Source: Pseudomonadota bacterium
GTDB lineage: Bacteria > Pseudomonadota > Alphaproteobacteria > Rhizobiales > Methylopilaceae
NCBI GenBank assembly: GCA_023389135.1
Contig: JAEWEX010000018.1
Span: 1 to 8,145 of the forward strand
DNA: 8,145 nucleotides
Reading direction: 5' to 3'
The position numbers and the translations under genes are program-made. The notes beneath the pieces were generated by a model. The model searched no databases and had not been told where the DNA came from. It saw only the letters and a program-made list of their open reading frames with translations. This document shows positions 1 to 7,971 of this stretch, piece by piece (the first letter of the stretch is position 1; each line of letters starts with the position of its first letter).

Positions 1-1
1 G

Positions 2-343
2 GTCACCACCGCCCGCGACCGGGTGCTGGAGAAGGGGATCGCCATCAACGGCCTGCCGCTGCTGTTCAAGCGGCCGTCATTCTCCATGATGGATATCGGG
101 AACCTGGACGACTACTACCGCGACTGCGTGATCGGCGGGCCCGGCGCCTTCGTGGTGCCGGTCACCTCGCGCGACCAGTTCGCGGAGGCGATCCGCACCA
201 AGCTGGTGCTGGAGATCGCCGGAAAGAACCCGCCGGAGACGCCGCAGCGCGCGCGCATCGTGCCGGCGCAGGCGGGGCCGGACTCCGAGACCGTGCGCTG
301 CACGGTGGGCGAGCGGCTGTGGCAGGACCGCTACGGGCGGTAG
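2..343 (+). CDS. DUF1194 family protein (VWA-like), 3' end only
   Basis: This is the C-terminal part of a gene cut by the left edge; the frame is open from base 2 to the TAG at 341-343, giving about 113 residues. The segment includes [11 protein letters not shown], then [19 protein letters not shown], then [12 protein letters not shown], which is the characteristic C-terminal pattern of DUF1194 proteins, a group related to von Willebrand factor A domains. Family members are usually secreted or periplasmic and of unknown function. The N-terminus and any signal peptide are outside the window. The last 40 residues (rich in P, R and A) look like a variable tail. A GTG at 23 is internal and not the true start. 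The family call is from recall of the motif; no function is claimed. Confidence 0.82.
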   Translation, partial: VTTARDRVLEKGIAINGLPLLFKRPSFSMMDIGNLDDYYRDCVIGGPGAFVVPVTSRDQFAEAIRTKLVLEIAGKNPPETPQRARIVPAQAGPDSETVRCTVGERLWQDRYGR

Positions 344-420
344 GACCATTGCCTGCCGGGGCGCGGGCGGCGCGCGGTCCGGGGGGATCGCGTCTCGAAG
401 CGGGCGCGGCATCGGTGGTA

Positions 421-448
421 GGGTCCGGGCTCAACCCGGATCGGACCC
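421..448. other. Hairpin in the leader of mgsA
   Basis: Between the DUF1194 stop (343) and the mgsA start (459) lie 115 bp. The 3' part contains an inverted repeat: TCCGGG (424-429), loop CTCAA, CCCGGA (435-440). An alternative outer pairing is GGGTCC (421-426) with GGACCC (443-448). No T-run follows, so it is not a classical terminator. It ends about 10 bases before the GTG and may be a regulatory hairpin or a degenerate copy of an intergenic repeat; a similar hairpin sits at 8130-8144. Confidence 0.45.
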
Positions 449-458
449 GAGATCGCCC

Positions 459-860
459 GTGACCCGCCGCCCCCGCATCGCGCTCGTCGCGCACGACCAG
501 AAGAAGGACGCCATGGCGGCGTTCGTGGCGCAGCATCGCGCGGCGCTGGCCGGGTTCCAGCTGGTCTCGACCGGGACGACCGGCGCGCGGGTGATGGAGC
601 GGTGCCCGGAGCTGAAGGTCGAGCGGCTGAAGAGCGGGCCGCTCGGCGGCGACCAGCAGATCGGCGCCAGGATCGCCGAGGGCGCAATAGACGCGCTGAT
701 CTTCTTCGTGGATCCGCTGTCGCCGCACCCGCACGACGTCGACGTCAAGGCGCTGACGCGGCTGGCGCTGGTCTACGACATCCCGCTGGCGCTCAACCGC
801 GCGACCGCGGAGCGCATCGTCGAAGGCCTCGGCGTGGAGGCCGGCCCCGCGGCGGGCTGA
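459..860 (+). CDS. mgsA: Methylglyoxal synthase
   Basis: The enzyme converts dihydroxyacetone phosphate to methylglyoxal and phosphate, a cytosolic bypass of lower glycolysis used when phosphate is scarce. The 133-residue product aligns along its length with E. coli MgsA (152 aa). It has the first strand IALVAHDQ with His12 (E. coli His19), the phosphate-binding TGTTG at 38-42, SGPLGGDQQ with the catalytic Asp65 (E. coli Asp71), and FFVDPL followed by [10 protein letters not shown] with His92 and Asp95 (E. coli His98 and Asp101). All key residues are present. The GTG start at 459 is chosen because the first beta strand begins at residue 7; the next ATG (512) would remove His12. The Shine-Dalgarno is weak. 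The C-terminal tail is shorter than in E. coli. The gene follows the DUF1194 gene by 115 bp and converges with ccrM. Confidence 0.95.
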   Translation: MTRRPRIALVAHDQKKDAMAAFVAQHRAALAGFQLVSTGTTGARVMERCPELKVERLKSGPLGGDQQIGARIAEGAIDALIFFVDPLSPHPHDVDVKALTRLALVYDIPLALNRATAERIVEGLGVEAGPAAG

Positions 861-897
861 TGGCGGAGGACAAACGCCGCCCGCCGCGGGTACGCTT

Positions 898-921
898 GAG
901 GGGCCGATACGCTGGCCCCTC
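898..921. terminator. Strong hairpin between convergent mgsA and ccrM
   Basis: GAGGGGCC (898-905) and GGCCCCTC (914-921) form a perfect 8-bp stem with an 8-base loop, 38 bp past the mgsA stop. Neither strand has a T-run after it (CCCCC follows on the plus strand), so it may act as a two-way stop or RNA end-protecting stem rather than a textbook intrinsic terminator. The role is inferred from its position between convergent genes. Confidence 0.45.
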
Positions 922-931
922 CCCCGAACGC

Positions 932-964
932 GAACGCCCCTGAACCGGAAAGACGGGGACGTTC
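932..964. terminator. Second hairpin touching the ccrM stop codon
   Basis: GAACGCCCC (932-940) pairs with GGGGACGTTC (955-964), leaving one bulged A and a 14-base loop. The right arm ends on the base before the ccrM stop codon. On the minus strand it would be the first structure after ccrM, so it is a candidate for the ccrM transcript end. It lacks a T-run, so terminator function is only inferred. Confidence 0.38.
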
Positions 965-2465
<1,501 letters not shown>

Positions 2466-2474
2466 GGCGCCGGC

Positions 2475-2888
2475 TCAGCCGTCCAGGGCGCGGTGCAGAT
2501 CCTGCTGCGCCGCGCCATGGGCGTTCACCTCCAGGTCGACCCAGGCGACGCCGGGCGGCAGGGGTTCGGTGCGGGCGTCCAGGATGCGGTTGACGACGAG
2601 CGAGCCGTCGTCATTGGCGAAGACGTTGCGGTAGCCCTCGCCGGAGGCTGCGCCCAGTGCGGCGCACACCGCCTCCACGCCCTCCGGCGCGCCGGCGCCG
2701 GGGGCAAGCTCGAACCAGGCCGTCACACGCATCTGGCCCGGGAACTTCGGATAGGGCGCGCAGGCGACGATGCGGTGCGGCCGGCCGAGGCCCTGCAGGA
2801 AGCCGGCGACCATCTCCCGTGCCCGCGCCTCGTGCGGCTCCTCCACGTGGAAGGCGGCGACGACGACGAGCCCGCGGGGCCGCGCCAT
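2475..2888 (-). CDS. Hypothetical protein, last gene of the glycine cleavage operon
   Basis: I do not recognise this 137-residue product. It starts with ATG 7 bp after the gcvPB stop, with AGAGG four bases before the start, so it is almost certainly co-transcribed with the gcv genes. There is no signal peptide, membrane helix or cysteine-rich metal site. The N-terminus (GLVVVAAFHVEEPHEARAREMVAGFLQGL) suggests a beta strand followed by an amphipathic helix. Later strands (MRVTAWFEL, SLVVNRIL, VAWVDLEVNA) suggest a small alpha/beta fold. Position suggests a role linked to glycine or one-carbon metabolism, but that is only inference. Codon use and GC match the neighbours. The coding status is supported by the tight spacing, ribosome site and plausible composition. 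Confidence 0.75.
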   Translation of the reverse strand: MARPRGLVVVAAFHVEEPHEARAREMVAGFLQGLGRPHRIVACAPYPKFPGQMRVTAWFELAPGAGAPEGVEAVCAALGAASGEGYRNVFANDDGSLVVNRILDARTEPLPPGVAWVDLEVNAHGAAQQDLHRALDG

Positions 2889-2895
2889 GGGGCCT

Positions 2896-4464
2896 CTACT
2901 CGGCCGCCTCCTGCCAGGGCTCCGGCTTGGTCCAGCGCAGGCGCGGGCTGCGCGCGGCGCGGGTCTCGTCCAGCCGGCGGCGGGGAGCGTAGCGGGGGGC
3001 CTGCGTGAAGCGTTCCACGTCGCCGCGCAGCGCCGCCATGCCGAGGTCGCGCATGGCGGCGATGAACAGGTCGAGCGAGGCCCTGGACTCCGATTCCGTC
3101 GGCTCGATGAGCATGGCGCCGTGCACCACCAGCGGGAAATAGACCGTCATGGGGTGGAAGCCCTCGTCGATCATGGCCTTGGCCATGTCCAGCGTGGTGA
3201 CGCCGGTGTCCTTGAGGAAGCTGTCGTCGAACAGCGCCTCGTGCATGCAGGGCCGGTCGCCATAGGGGGCGGAGAAGATGTCCTGCAGGCAGGCGCGGAC
3301 GTAGTTGGCGTTCAGCACCGCGTCCTCGGAGGCCTGGCGCATGCCGTCGGCGCCGTGGCTCAGCATGTAGGCGAGCGCGCGCACATACATGCCCATCTGG
3401 CCGTGGAAGGCGGTCATGCGGCCGAACGTCTTCTCAGCCTCGCCCTCCGCGGTCTCCAGCAGCCTGACGCCCCCGCCGTCGGCCACCACCAGCGGCAGCG
3501 GCGCGTAGGGCGCGAGACGGGCCGATAGCACCACCGGGCCGGCGCCGGGACCGCCGCCGCCATGGGGGGTGGAGAAGGTCTTGTGCAGGTTGATGTGCAT
3601 GGCGTCGACGCCGAGGTCGCCGACGCGGGCCTTGCCGACGATGGCGTTGAAGTTCGCCCCGTCGCAGTAGAAGTACGAGCCGTTGTCGTGGATCGCCTTC
3701 GCGATCTCCACCACGTCGCGCTCGAACAGGCCGCAGGTGTTGGGGTTGGTCAGCATGATGGCCGCGACGTCGGGGCCGAGCAGCTTCCTCACCTCGGCCG
3801 CATCGACCGTGCCGTCGGCGCGGGCCGGCACGGCCCTGACCTTGAAGCCGATCAGGGCGGCGGTGGCCGGGTTGGTGCCATGGGCGCTGTCGGGCACCAG
3901 CACCACCTTGCGGTCCTCGCCGCGGGCCTGCAGCGCGGCCTTGATGGCCATCATGCCGCACAGCTCGCCATGGGCGCCGGCCTTGGGGCTCATGGCCACC
4001 GCGGTCATGTTGGTGAGCTCGATGAGCCAGCGGGACAGCTCGTGAACGAGTTCGATGGCGCCGGGCACGGTGGACTGCGGCTGCAGCGGGTGCACGTCGG
4101 AGAAGCCGGGCATGCGGGCCGCCTTCTCGTTGAGGCGGGCATTGTGCTTCATGGTGCAGGAGCCGAGCGGGAAGATGCCGCTGTCGATGGAGTAGTTGTG
4201 CCGCGACAGCCGGACGTAGTGGCGCACGGCCTCGGGCTCGGAGAGGCCGGGCAGGCCGATCGGCTGCCGGCGCTCGTGGCCGCCGAGGCGGCGCTTCACC
4301 TCGGGCGGCGCGGGCAGGTCGACGCCGGTGACCTCGGGCCGCCCGATCTCGAACAGCAGCGCCTCCTCGATCCTGAGCGCGCGGTTGCCGGTGAAGGTGG
4401 CGCGCCCGGTCGGGGCGGCATCGGCGGGCGCGGTGGCGCCGCGGCCTTCGCGGTTCATGGTCAT
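2896..4464 (-). CDS. gcvPB: Glycine dehydrogenase (decarboxylating) subunit 2
   Basis: This is the C-terminal, PLP-carrying half of the P-protein of the glycine cleavage system. With GcvPA it decarboxylates glycine and transfers the aminomethyl group to the lipoyl arm of GcvH. The 522-residue product shows YSIDSGIFPLGSCTMKHNAR (91-110), SPKAGAHGELCGMMAIKAAL, PDSAHGTNPATAAL and LTNPNTCGLF. The PLP-binding lysine is Lys295 in NLHKTFSTPHGGGGPGAGPV. The length fits the split-subunit family (roughly 480-530 aa). The ATG at 4464 has GGAGA five bases away from the gene start; a second ATG two codons in is an alternative. The 5' flank is occupied by palindromic repeats. The unknown 137-aa gene follows after 7 bp. 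Confidence 0.97.
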   Translation of the reverse strand: MTMNREGRGATAPADAAPTGRATFTGNRALRIEEALLFEIGRPEVTGVDLPAPPEVKRRLGGHERRQPIGLPGLSEPEAVRHYVRLSRHNYSIDSGIFPLGSCTMKHNARLNEKAARMPGFSDVHPLQPQSTVPGAIELVHELSRWLIELTNMTAVAMSPKAGAHGELCGMMAIKAALQARGEDRKVVLVPDSAHGTNPATAALIGFKVRAVPARADGTVDAAEVRKLLGPDVAAIMLTNPNTCGLFERDVVEIAKAIHDNGSYFYCDGANFNAIVGKARVGDLGVDAMHINLHKTFSTPHGGGGPGAGPVVLSARLAPYAPLPLVVADGGGVRLLETAEGEAEKTFGRMTAFHGQMGMYVRALAYMLSHGADGMRQASEDAVLNANYVRACLQDIFSAPYGDRPCMHEALFDDSFLKDTGVTTLDMAKAMIDEGFHPMTVYFPLVVHGAMLIEPTESESRASLDLFIAAMRDLGMAALRGDVERFTQAPRYAPRRRLDETRAARSPRLRWTKPEPWQEAAE

Positions 4465-4480
4465 GGGCGGTCTCCGAATT

Positions 4481-4526
4481 CCCTCTCCCCGCGGGAGAGG
4501 GTGCCCGCGAAGCGGGCGGGTGAGGG
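4481..4526 (+). repeat. Palindromic intergenic repeat, family B, copy 1
   Basis: The element lies between gcvPA and gcvPB. CCCTCTCCC (4481-4489) and GGGAGAGGG (4493-4501) form a perfect 9-bp stem with a 3-base loop. A second stem follows, GCCCGC (4503-4508) with GCGGGC (4512-4517) and a GAA loop, then TGAGGG. This layout matches short palindromic repeats scattered through many alphaproteobacterial genomes. It is in opposite orientation to copy 2 at 4557-4601. Confidence 0.8.
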
Positions 4527-4556
4527 ATACGGTCGGCCAGGACGGGTCATTGCTGT

Positions 4557-4601
4557 CCCCTCATCCGGCCCTCAGGGCCACCTTCTCCCCCTGGGAGAAG
4601 G
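4557..4601 (-). repeat. Palindromic intergenic repeat, family B, copy 2, overlapping the gcvPA stop
   Basis: Read on the minus strand this copy has the same order as copy 1: a 9-bp stem CCTTCTCCC / GGGAGAAGG (4601-4593 with 4589-4581), a second stem GGCCC / GGGCC (4579-4575 with 4571-4567), and a terminal TGAGGG (4563-4558). It faces copy 1 across 30 bp. The TGA of its terminal TGAGGG is the gcvPA stop codon, and the preceding codons encode the GcvPA tail [13 protein letters not shown]. Confidence 0.8.
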
Positions 4602-5940
4602 GAACCGAGGCCAGCGCTGCGGCGAAGGCGGCGCGATCCTCGTCGGTGTTGACCTCGGTGGAGGCCACCAGGATGAGATCGGAAAGCTCCGGCCGTCCCG
4701 GCTCCAGCCGCGAGACCGGCACGCCGGCGAGCACGCCGTTGGCCGCCAGCGCCTCCACGACCTCCGCCGCGTCGCCCGGCACCTTCAGCGTGAACTCGTT
4801 GAAGAAGGTCTCGTTCACCACCGTCACGCCCGGCACCGCCTCCAGCGCCTCGGCCAGCAGCACGGCGTTGGCGTGGCAGGTCTCGGCCGTGCGCCTCAGG
4901 CCCGCCTCGCCCAGCAGCGACATGTGGATGGTGAAGGCCAGGCAGCACAGGCCGGAATTGGTGCAGATGTTGGAGGTCGCCTTGTCGCGGCGGATGTGCT
5001 GCTCGCGGGTGGACAGCGTCAGCACGTAGCCGCGCCGCCCCTCGGCGTCCACGGTCTCGCCGCACAGCCTGCCCGGCATCTGGCGGACATATTTCTCGCG
5101 CGTGGCGAACAGGCCGACATAGGGGCCGCCGAAGTTGAGCGCGTTGCCGATGGACTGGCCCTCGCCCACCACGATGTCGGCGCCCTGCGCGCCGGGCGAT
5201 TCCACCAGGCCGAGCGCGAACGCCTCTGTGAACACCGCCACCAGCAGCGCGCCATGGGCATGCGCCTTCTCGGCGATGGGGCGCAGGTCGCGCAGGTTGC
5301 CGTAGACGTCCGGCGACTGCACCACCACGCAGGAGGTGTCGTCGTCGATGGCGGCCAGGATGTCCTCGGTCGCCATGACGTCGGGGGCGAGCGCCACGAC
5401 CTCGTCCTCCGCCATGCGGCCCAGCGTCTCCACCACCTCGCGGTAATGCGGGTGCAGCCCGCCGGACAGGACCGCCCTGCGCCGCCTGGTGACGCGGTGG
5501 GCCATCAGCACCGCCTCGCCGGCGCCGGTGGAGCCGTCATACATGGAGGCGTTGGCCACCTCCATGCCGGTCAGCATGGCGACCTGGGTCTGGAACTCGA
5601 ACAGGTACTGCAGCGTGCCCTGCGCGATCTCGGGCTGGTAGGGCGTGTAGGAGGTGAGGAACTCCGAGCGCTGGATCAGATGGTCCACCGAGGCCGGGAC
5701 ATGGTGCCGGTACGCCCCCGCGCCGACGAAGAACGGGACGGATCCCGCCGCGACGTTCCGGGCCGAGAGCCGCGCCAGGATGCGCTCCACCTCCATCTCG
5801 CCGCGGGCGCGCGGCAGGTCGGGAAGCTCGGTCTGGCGCACCTTCCGCGGGATGTCGGCGAACAGGTCGTCGATGGAGCCGGCGCCGATGCGCGCCAGCA
5901 TCTCGGCGCGGTCCTCGGGGGTCAGGGGCAGGTAGCGCAT
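4561..5940 (-). CDS. gcvPA: Glycine dehydrogenase (decarboxylating) subunit 1
   Basis: This is the N-terminal half of the split P-protein; it forms a heterotetramer with GcvPB and contributes to the PLP and glycine site. The 459-residue product begins [15 protein letters not shown], then has [93 protein letters not shown] and [12 protein letters not shown], all typical of GcvPA. Length (usually about 445-450 aa) is normal except for a tail of roughly 13 residues, [13 protein letters not shown], that is encoded by an intergenic palindromic repeat. The ATG at 5940 is preceded by GAGG at a good distance. It is separated from gcvH by 129 bp and from gcvPB by 96 bp, both filled with repeats. Confidence 0.97.
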   Translation of the reverse strand: MRYLPLTPEDRAEMLARIGAGSIDDLFADIPRKVRQTELPDLPRARGEMEVERILARLSARNVAAGSVPFFVGAGAYRHHVPASVDHLIQRSEFLTSYTPYQPEIAQGTLQYLFEFQTQVAMLTGMEVANASMYDGSTGAGEAVLMAHRVTRRRRAVLSGGLHPHYREVVETLGRMAEDEVVALAPDVMATEDILAAIDDDTSCVVVQSPDVYGNLRDLRPIAEKAHAHGALLVAVFTEAFALGLVESPGAQGADIVVGEGQSIGNALNFGGPYVGLFATREKYVRQMPGRLCGETVDAEGRRGYVLTLSTREQHIRRDKATSNICTNSGLCCLAFTIHMSLLGEAGLRRTAETCHANAVLLAEALEAVPGVTVVNETFFNEFTLKVPGDAAEVVEALAANGVLAGVPVSRLEPGRPELSDLILVASTEVNTDEDRAAFAAALASVPFSQGEKVALRAG

Positions 5941-5956
5941 TCTTGCCTCATCCTCG

Positions 5957-6067
5957 GTGTCGTCCCGGCCCCGGAGAGCCGGGATCCATGACCACCGTCA
6001 TCTGGAGTTGTGCGGCGAAGGCCCGTGTTCCTGGATCCCGGATCGGCTGCGCCGTCCGGGATGACAG
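5957..6067. repeat. Inverted pair of palindromic repeats, family A, copy 1 (between gcvH and gcvPA)
   Basis: The left half begins GTGTCGTCCCGGCC (5957-5970) and runs through GAGAGCCGGGATCCA to GACCACC (about 5996). The right half (about 6031-6067) contains GGATCCCGGAT, then CGGCTGCGCCGTCCGGGATG and ACAGG. The two halves are imperfect inverted copies of each other (GTCCCGG and GGATCC versus GGATCC and CCGGGATGAC). A second example with the same layout lies 500 bp away at 6457-6568; the last 27 bases of each match at 24 positions. Confidence 0.8.
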
Positions 6068-6069
6068 GG

Positions 6070-6438
6070 TCAGCCGGCCATGTCCCTGTAGGCGGCCTCG
6101 TCCATCAGGCCGTCGAGCTCGGAGGGGTCCGACATGCGGATCTTGAGGAACCAGCCCTTGCCGGCGGGGTCCTCGTTGACGGTGGCGGGCGTGCCCTCCA
6201 GATCGGAATTGACCTCGACCACCTCGCCGGAGACCGGCGCGTAGACCTCGCTTGCGGCCTTCACGCTCTCCACCACGGCCGCCTCGTCGCCCTTGGCGAC
6301 CTTCCTGCCCACCGCGGGCAGCTCCACGAACACGACGTCGCCGAGCTGGTCCTGTGCGTAGTCGGTGATGCCGACGGTCGCGACATCGCCGTCGACGCGG
6401 ACATATTCGTGATCCTTGGTGTAACGGGTCGTGCTCAT
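6070..6438 (-). CDS. gcvH: Glycine cleavage system H protein
   Basis: GcvH carries the aminomethyl group on a lipoyl arm between GcvP, GcvT and the L protein. The 122-residue product is the normal length and starts [20 protein letters not shown]. It continues through [11 protein letters not shown] and the lipoylation site [17 protein letters not shown], where Lys60 is the modified residue, then [20 protein letters not shown]. The ATG at 6438 is preceded by GAGGGA about a dozen bases away. The stop lies only 2 bp from the family A repeat pair. It is second in the operon, 136 bp after gcvT. Confidence 0.98.
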   Translation of the reverse strand: MSTTRYTKDHEYVRVDGDVATVGITDYAQDQLGDVVFVELPAVGRKVAKGDEAAVVESVKAASEVYAPVSGEVVEVNSDLEGTPATVNEDPAGKGWFLKIRMSDPSELDGLMDEAAYRDMAG

Positions 6439-6456
6439 TCTCTTGGTTCCCTCTGC

Positions 6457-6568
6457 GTGTCATCCCGGCCGGAGCCGGAGGCGGAGAGCCGGTATCCAGG
6501 ACCACCGGCCTTTCCGAACTGACTATGGTCCCGGGCCCCGGAGCGGCTCCGCCGTCCGGGACGACAGG
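6457..6568. repeat. Inverted pair of palindromic repeats, family A, copy 2 (between gcvT and gcvH)
   Basis: The left half starts GTGTCATCCCGGCC (6457-6470), has about ten extra bases (GGAGCCGGAGG) relative to copy 1, then GAGAGCCGGTATCCA and GACCACC (to 6507). The right half (about 6528-6568) contains GTCCCGGGCC, then CGGCTCCGCCGTCCGGGACG and ACAGG. The middle segments of the two copies differ. The element occupies most of the 136-bp gcvT-gcvH gap. Confidence 0.8.
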
Positions 6569-6574
6569 ACGAAC

Positions 6575-7708
6575 TCACCGCCGGTAGCGGTGCGGCGTGA
6601 ACGGCAGCGCGACCACCGAGGCCGGCCGCGCCTCGCCGCGCACCATCAGATTGACCTTCGTGCCCGGCGCGGCGTGGGACGGCGGCACGTAGCCCATGGC
6701 GACGGGGCCGCCCACCGTCGGGCCGAAGCCGCCAGAGGTGATCCAGCCGATGGTCCGGCCGTCCTCTCCCGAGATCTCGCAGCCCTCGCGGGCCGGCGCG
6801 CGGCCCTCGGGGCGGATGCCGACGCGGATGCGGGACGGGCCGTCCTTCAGCTCCCGCAGGATGCGCTCCGCGCCGGGAAAGCCGCCCTGCTCGCGCCGGC
6901 GCTTCTGGATCGCCCAGCGCAGGTCGGCCTCCACCGGGCTGGTGGTGGCGTCGATGTCGTGGCCGTGCAGGCACAGCCCGGCCTCGAGCCTGAGCGAATC
7001 GCGCGCGCCGAGGCCGACGGGCTCCACCTCCGGCTCGGCCAGCAGCGCATTCCAAACGGCCTCCGCCGCGGCGGCCGGCACCGAGATCTCGTAGCCGTCC
7101 TCGCCGGTATAGCCGGAGCGGGAGGCATAGACCTCGACGCCGCGGAAATCGAACACGCCGCGGGTCATGAAGGTGAGGTCGGCGGCGCCCGGGCAGAAGC
7201 GCGCGAACACCTCCGCCGCCTGCGGCCCCTGCAGCGCCATGAGCGCCAGGTCGTCGGCTGCCCGCAGCGTGACGCCGGCCGGCAGCCGCGCGGCGATGTG
7301 GGCCCAGTCGGCGTCCTTGTTGGCGGCGTTGACCACGAGGATCAGCGTCCCGTCCATGGCGGGGTCGGCGGGGCGCGACACCATCAGGTCGTCGAGGATG
7401 CCGCCATCGTCGGAGAGCAGCATGGAATAGCGCTGCTGCCCGGGCCTGAGCGCCACGACCTCGGTCGGCGCCAGCGCCTCGAAGGCGCGCGCGACGGTCT
7501 CGTGATCGGGGCCGGTGAGCACGCCCTGCCCCATGTGGGAGACGTCGAACAGGCCGGCCCTGGTGCGCGTCCAGTTGTGCTCGGCGATGATGCCCCCGGG
7601 ATACTGCACCGGCATCAGGTAGCCCGCGAAGGGCACCATGCGGGCGCCCAGCGCGCGGTGCGCGTCGGCCAGCGGCGTGGTCTTCAGGTCGGCGGTCTGT
7701 TCGGCCAT
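6575..7708 (-). CDS. gcvT: Aminomethyltransferase (glycine cleavage system T protein)
   Basis: GcvT takes the aminomethyl group from GcvH, releases ammonia and makes 5,10-methylene-tetrahydrofolate. The 377-residue product shows PFAGYLMPVQYPGGIIAEH (26-44), AGLFDVSHMGQ, and the folate-site segment SDDGGILDDLMV (99-110), which holds the catalytic Asp. It also has ALMALQGPQAAEV, SGYTGEDGYEISVP, GLGARDSLRLEAGLCLHGHD (the usual GcvT signature), TSGGFGPTVGGPVAMGYV and a C-terminus ending FTPHRYRR. Length is normal. The ATG at 7708 has GGGA five bases away, a modest ribosome site. It is the first gene of the operon, 55 bases after a tandem glycine riboswitch. Confidence 0.98.
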   Translation of the reverse strand: MAEQTADLKTTPLADAHRALGARMVPFAGYLMPVQYPGGIIAEHNWTRTRAGLFDVSHMGQGVLTGPDHETVARAFEALAPTEVVALRPGQQRYSMLLSDDGGILDDLMVSRPADPAMDGTLILVVNAANKDADWAHIAARLPAGVTLRAADDLALMALQGPQAAEVFARFCPGAADLTFMTRGVFDFRGVEVYASRSGYTGEDGYEISVPAAAAEAVWNALLAEPEVEPVGLGARDSLRLEAGLCLHGHDIDATTSPVEADLRWAIQKRRREQGGFPGAERILRELKDGPSRIRVGIRPEGRAPAREGCEISGEDGRTIGWITSGGFGPTVGGPVAMGYVPPSHAAPGTKVNLMVRGEARPASVVALPFTPHRYRR

Positions 7709-7763
7709 GTCGGTCCCGCATCCAGAGTCGAGGTCGCGGCCGGGCGTGAACCCGTCCTGCGCC

Positions 7764-7870
7764 CCCTCTGTCGCGGAAACCTGAGAGATTTCACGGCCGG
7801 GGTTGGCTTCCCGGCACGCTTACTCCGTCGGTGAGCCGCCCGGATCGATGGGCGGCTGCTTTCCAGAGGG
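7764..7870 (-). promoter_or_regulatory. Glycine riboswitch, second aptamer
   Basis: On the minus strand, closing stem P1 is CCCTCTG (7870-7864) with CAGAGGG (7770-7764). Inside are a 7-bp arm GCCGCCC / GGGCGGC (7856-7850 with 7841-7835), the conserved GACGGAGTAAGC (7829-7818), GGAAGCCAACCCC, and the hallmark CTCTCAGG (7787-7780) just before TTTCC. These are the glycine riboswitch core elements. It lies directly upstream of gcvT, where in known cases glycine binding turns expression on. Confidence 0.95.
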
Positions 7871-7876
7871 CTCTCG

Positions 7877-7956
7877 GCGCGCGGTCCTTTTGCCTGAGCG
7901 TTTCCGGGGCGGTTTCGCCTTCGGCGCCGGTCACCGACCGGTCTCTCCCGCGCGCG
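7877..7956 (-). promoter_or_regulatory. Glycine riboswitch, first aptamer
   Basis: On the minus strand, P1 is an 8-bp stem GCGCGCGG (7955-7948) with CCGCGCGC (7884-7877). The core has GGGAGAGACCGG, CGCCGAAGGCGAAACC, and CGCTCAGGCAAAAGGACC (7900-7883), matching the glycine aptamer consensus. The linker to the second aptamer is only six bases (CGAGAG, 7876-7871). Leader bases GAGGGCTC (7969-7962) can pair with GAGCCCTC (7873-7866), consistent with the P0 leader-linker helix and kink-turn known for tandem glycine riboswitches; that pairing competes with P1 of the second aptamer. Confidence 0.95.
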
Positions 7957-7971
7957 TCTTCGAGCCCTCCG

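Noticed and set aside
4481..4601. CRISPR array or intrinsic terminator in the gcvPA-gcvPB gap
   Set aside because: There are only two repeats, in opposite orientation and with internal double stems, and no regular spacers or T-runs; they fit palindromic REP-like elements.
3562..5991. An 809-codon open frame on the plus strand opposite gcvPB and gcvPA
   Set aside because: It is antisense to two clear glycine dehydrogenase genes, is dominated by H, G, V, R, A and Q in the way high-GC shadow frames are, and spans an intergenic gap and repeats. It has no recognisable domain.
6431..7834. A 467-codon open frame on the plus strand opposite gcvT and through the riboswitch
   Set aside because: It runs antisense through gcvT and the aptamers and has shadow-frame composition; no ribosome site or family motif is seen.
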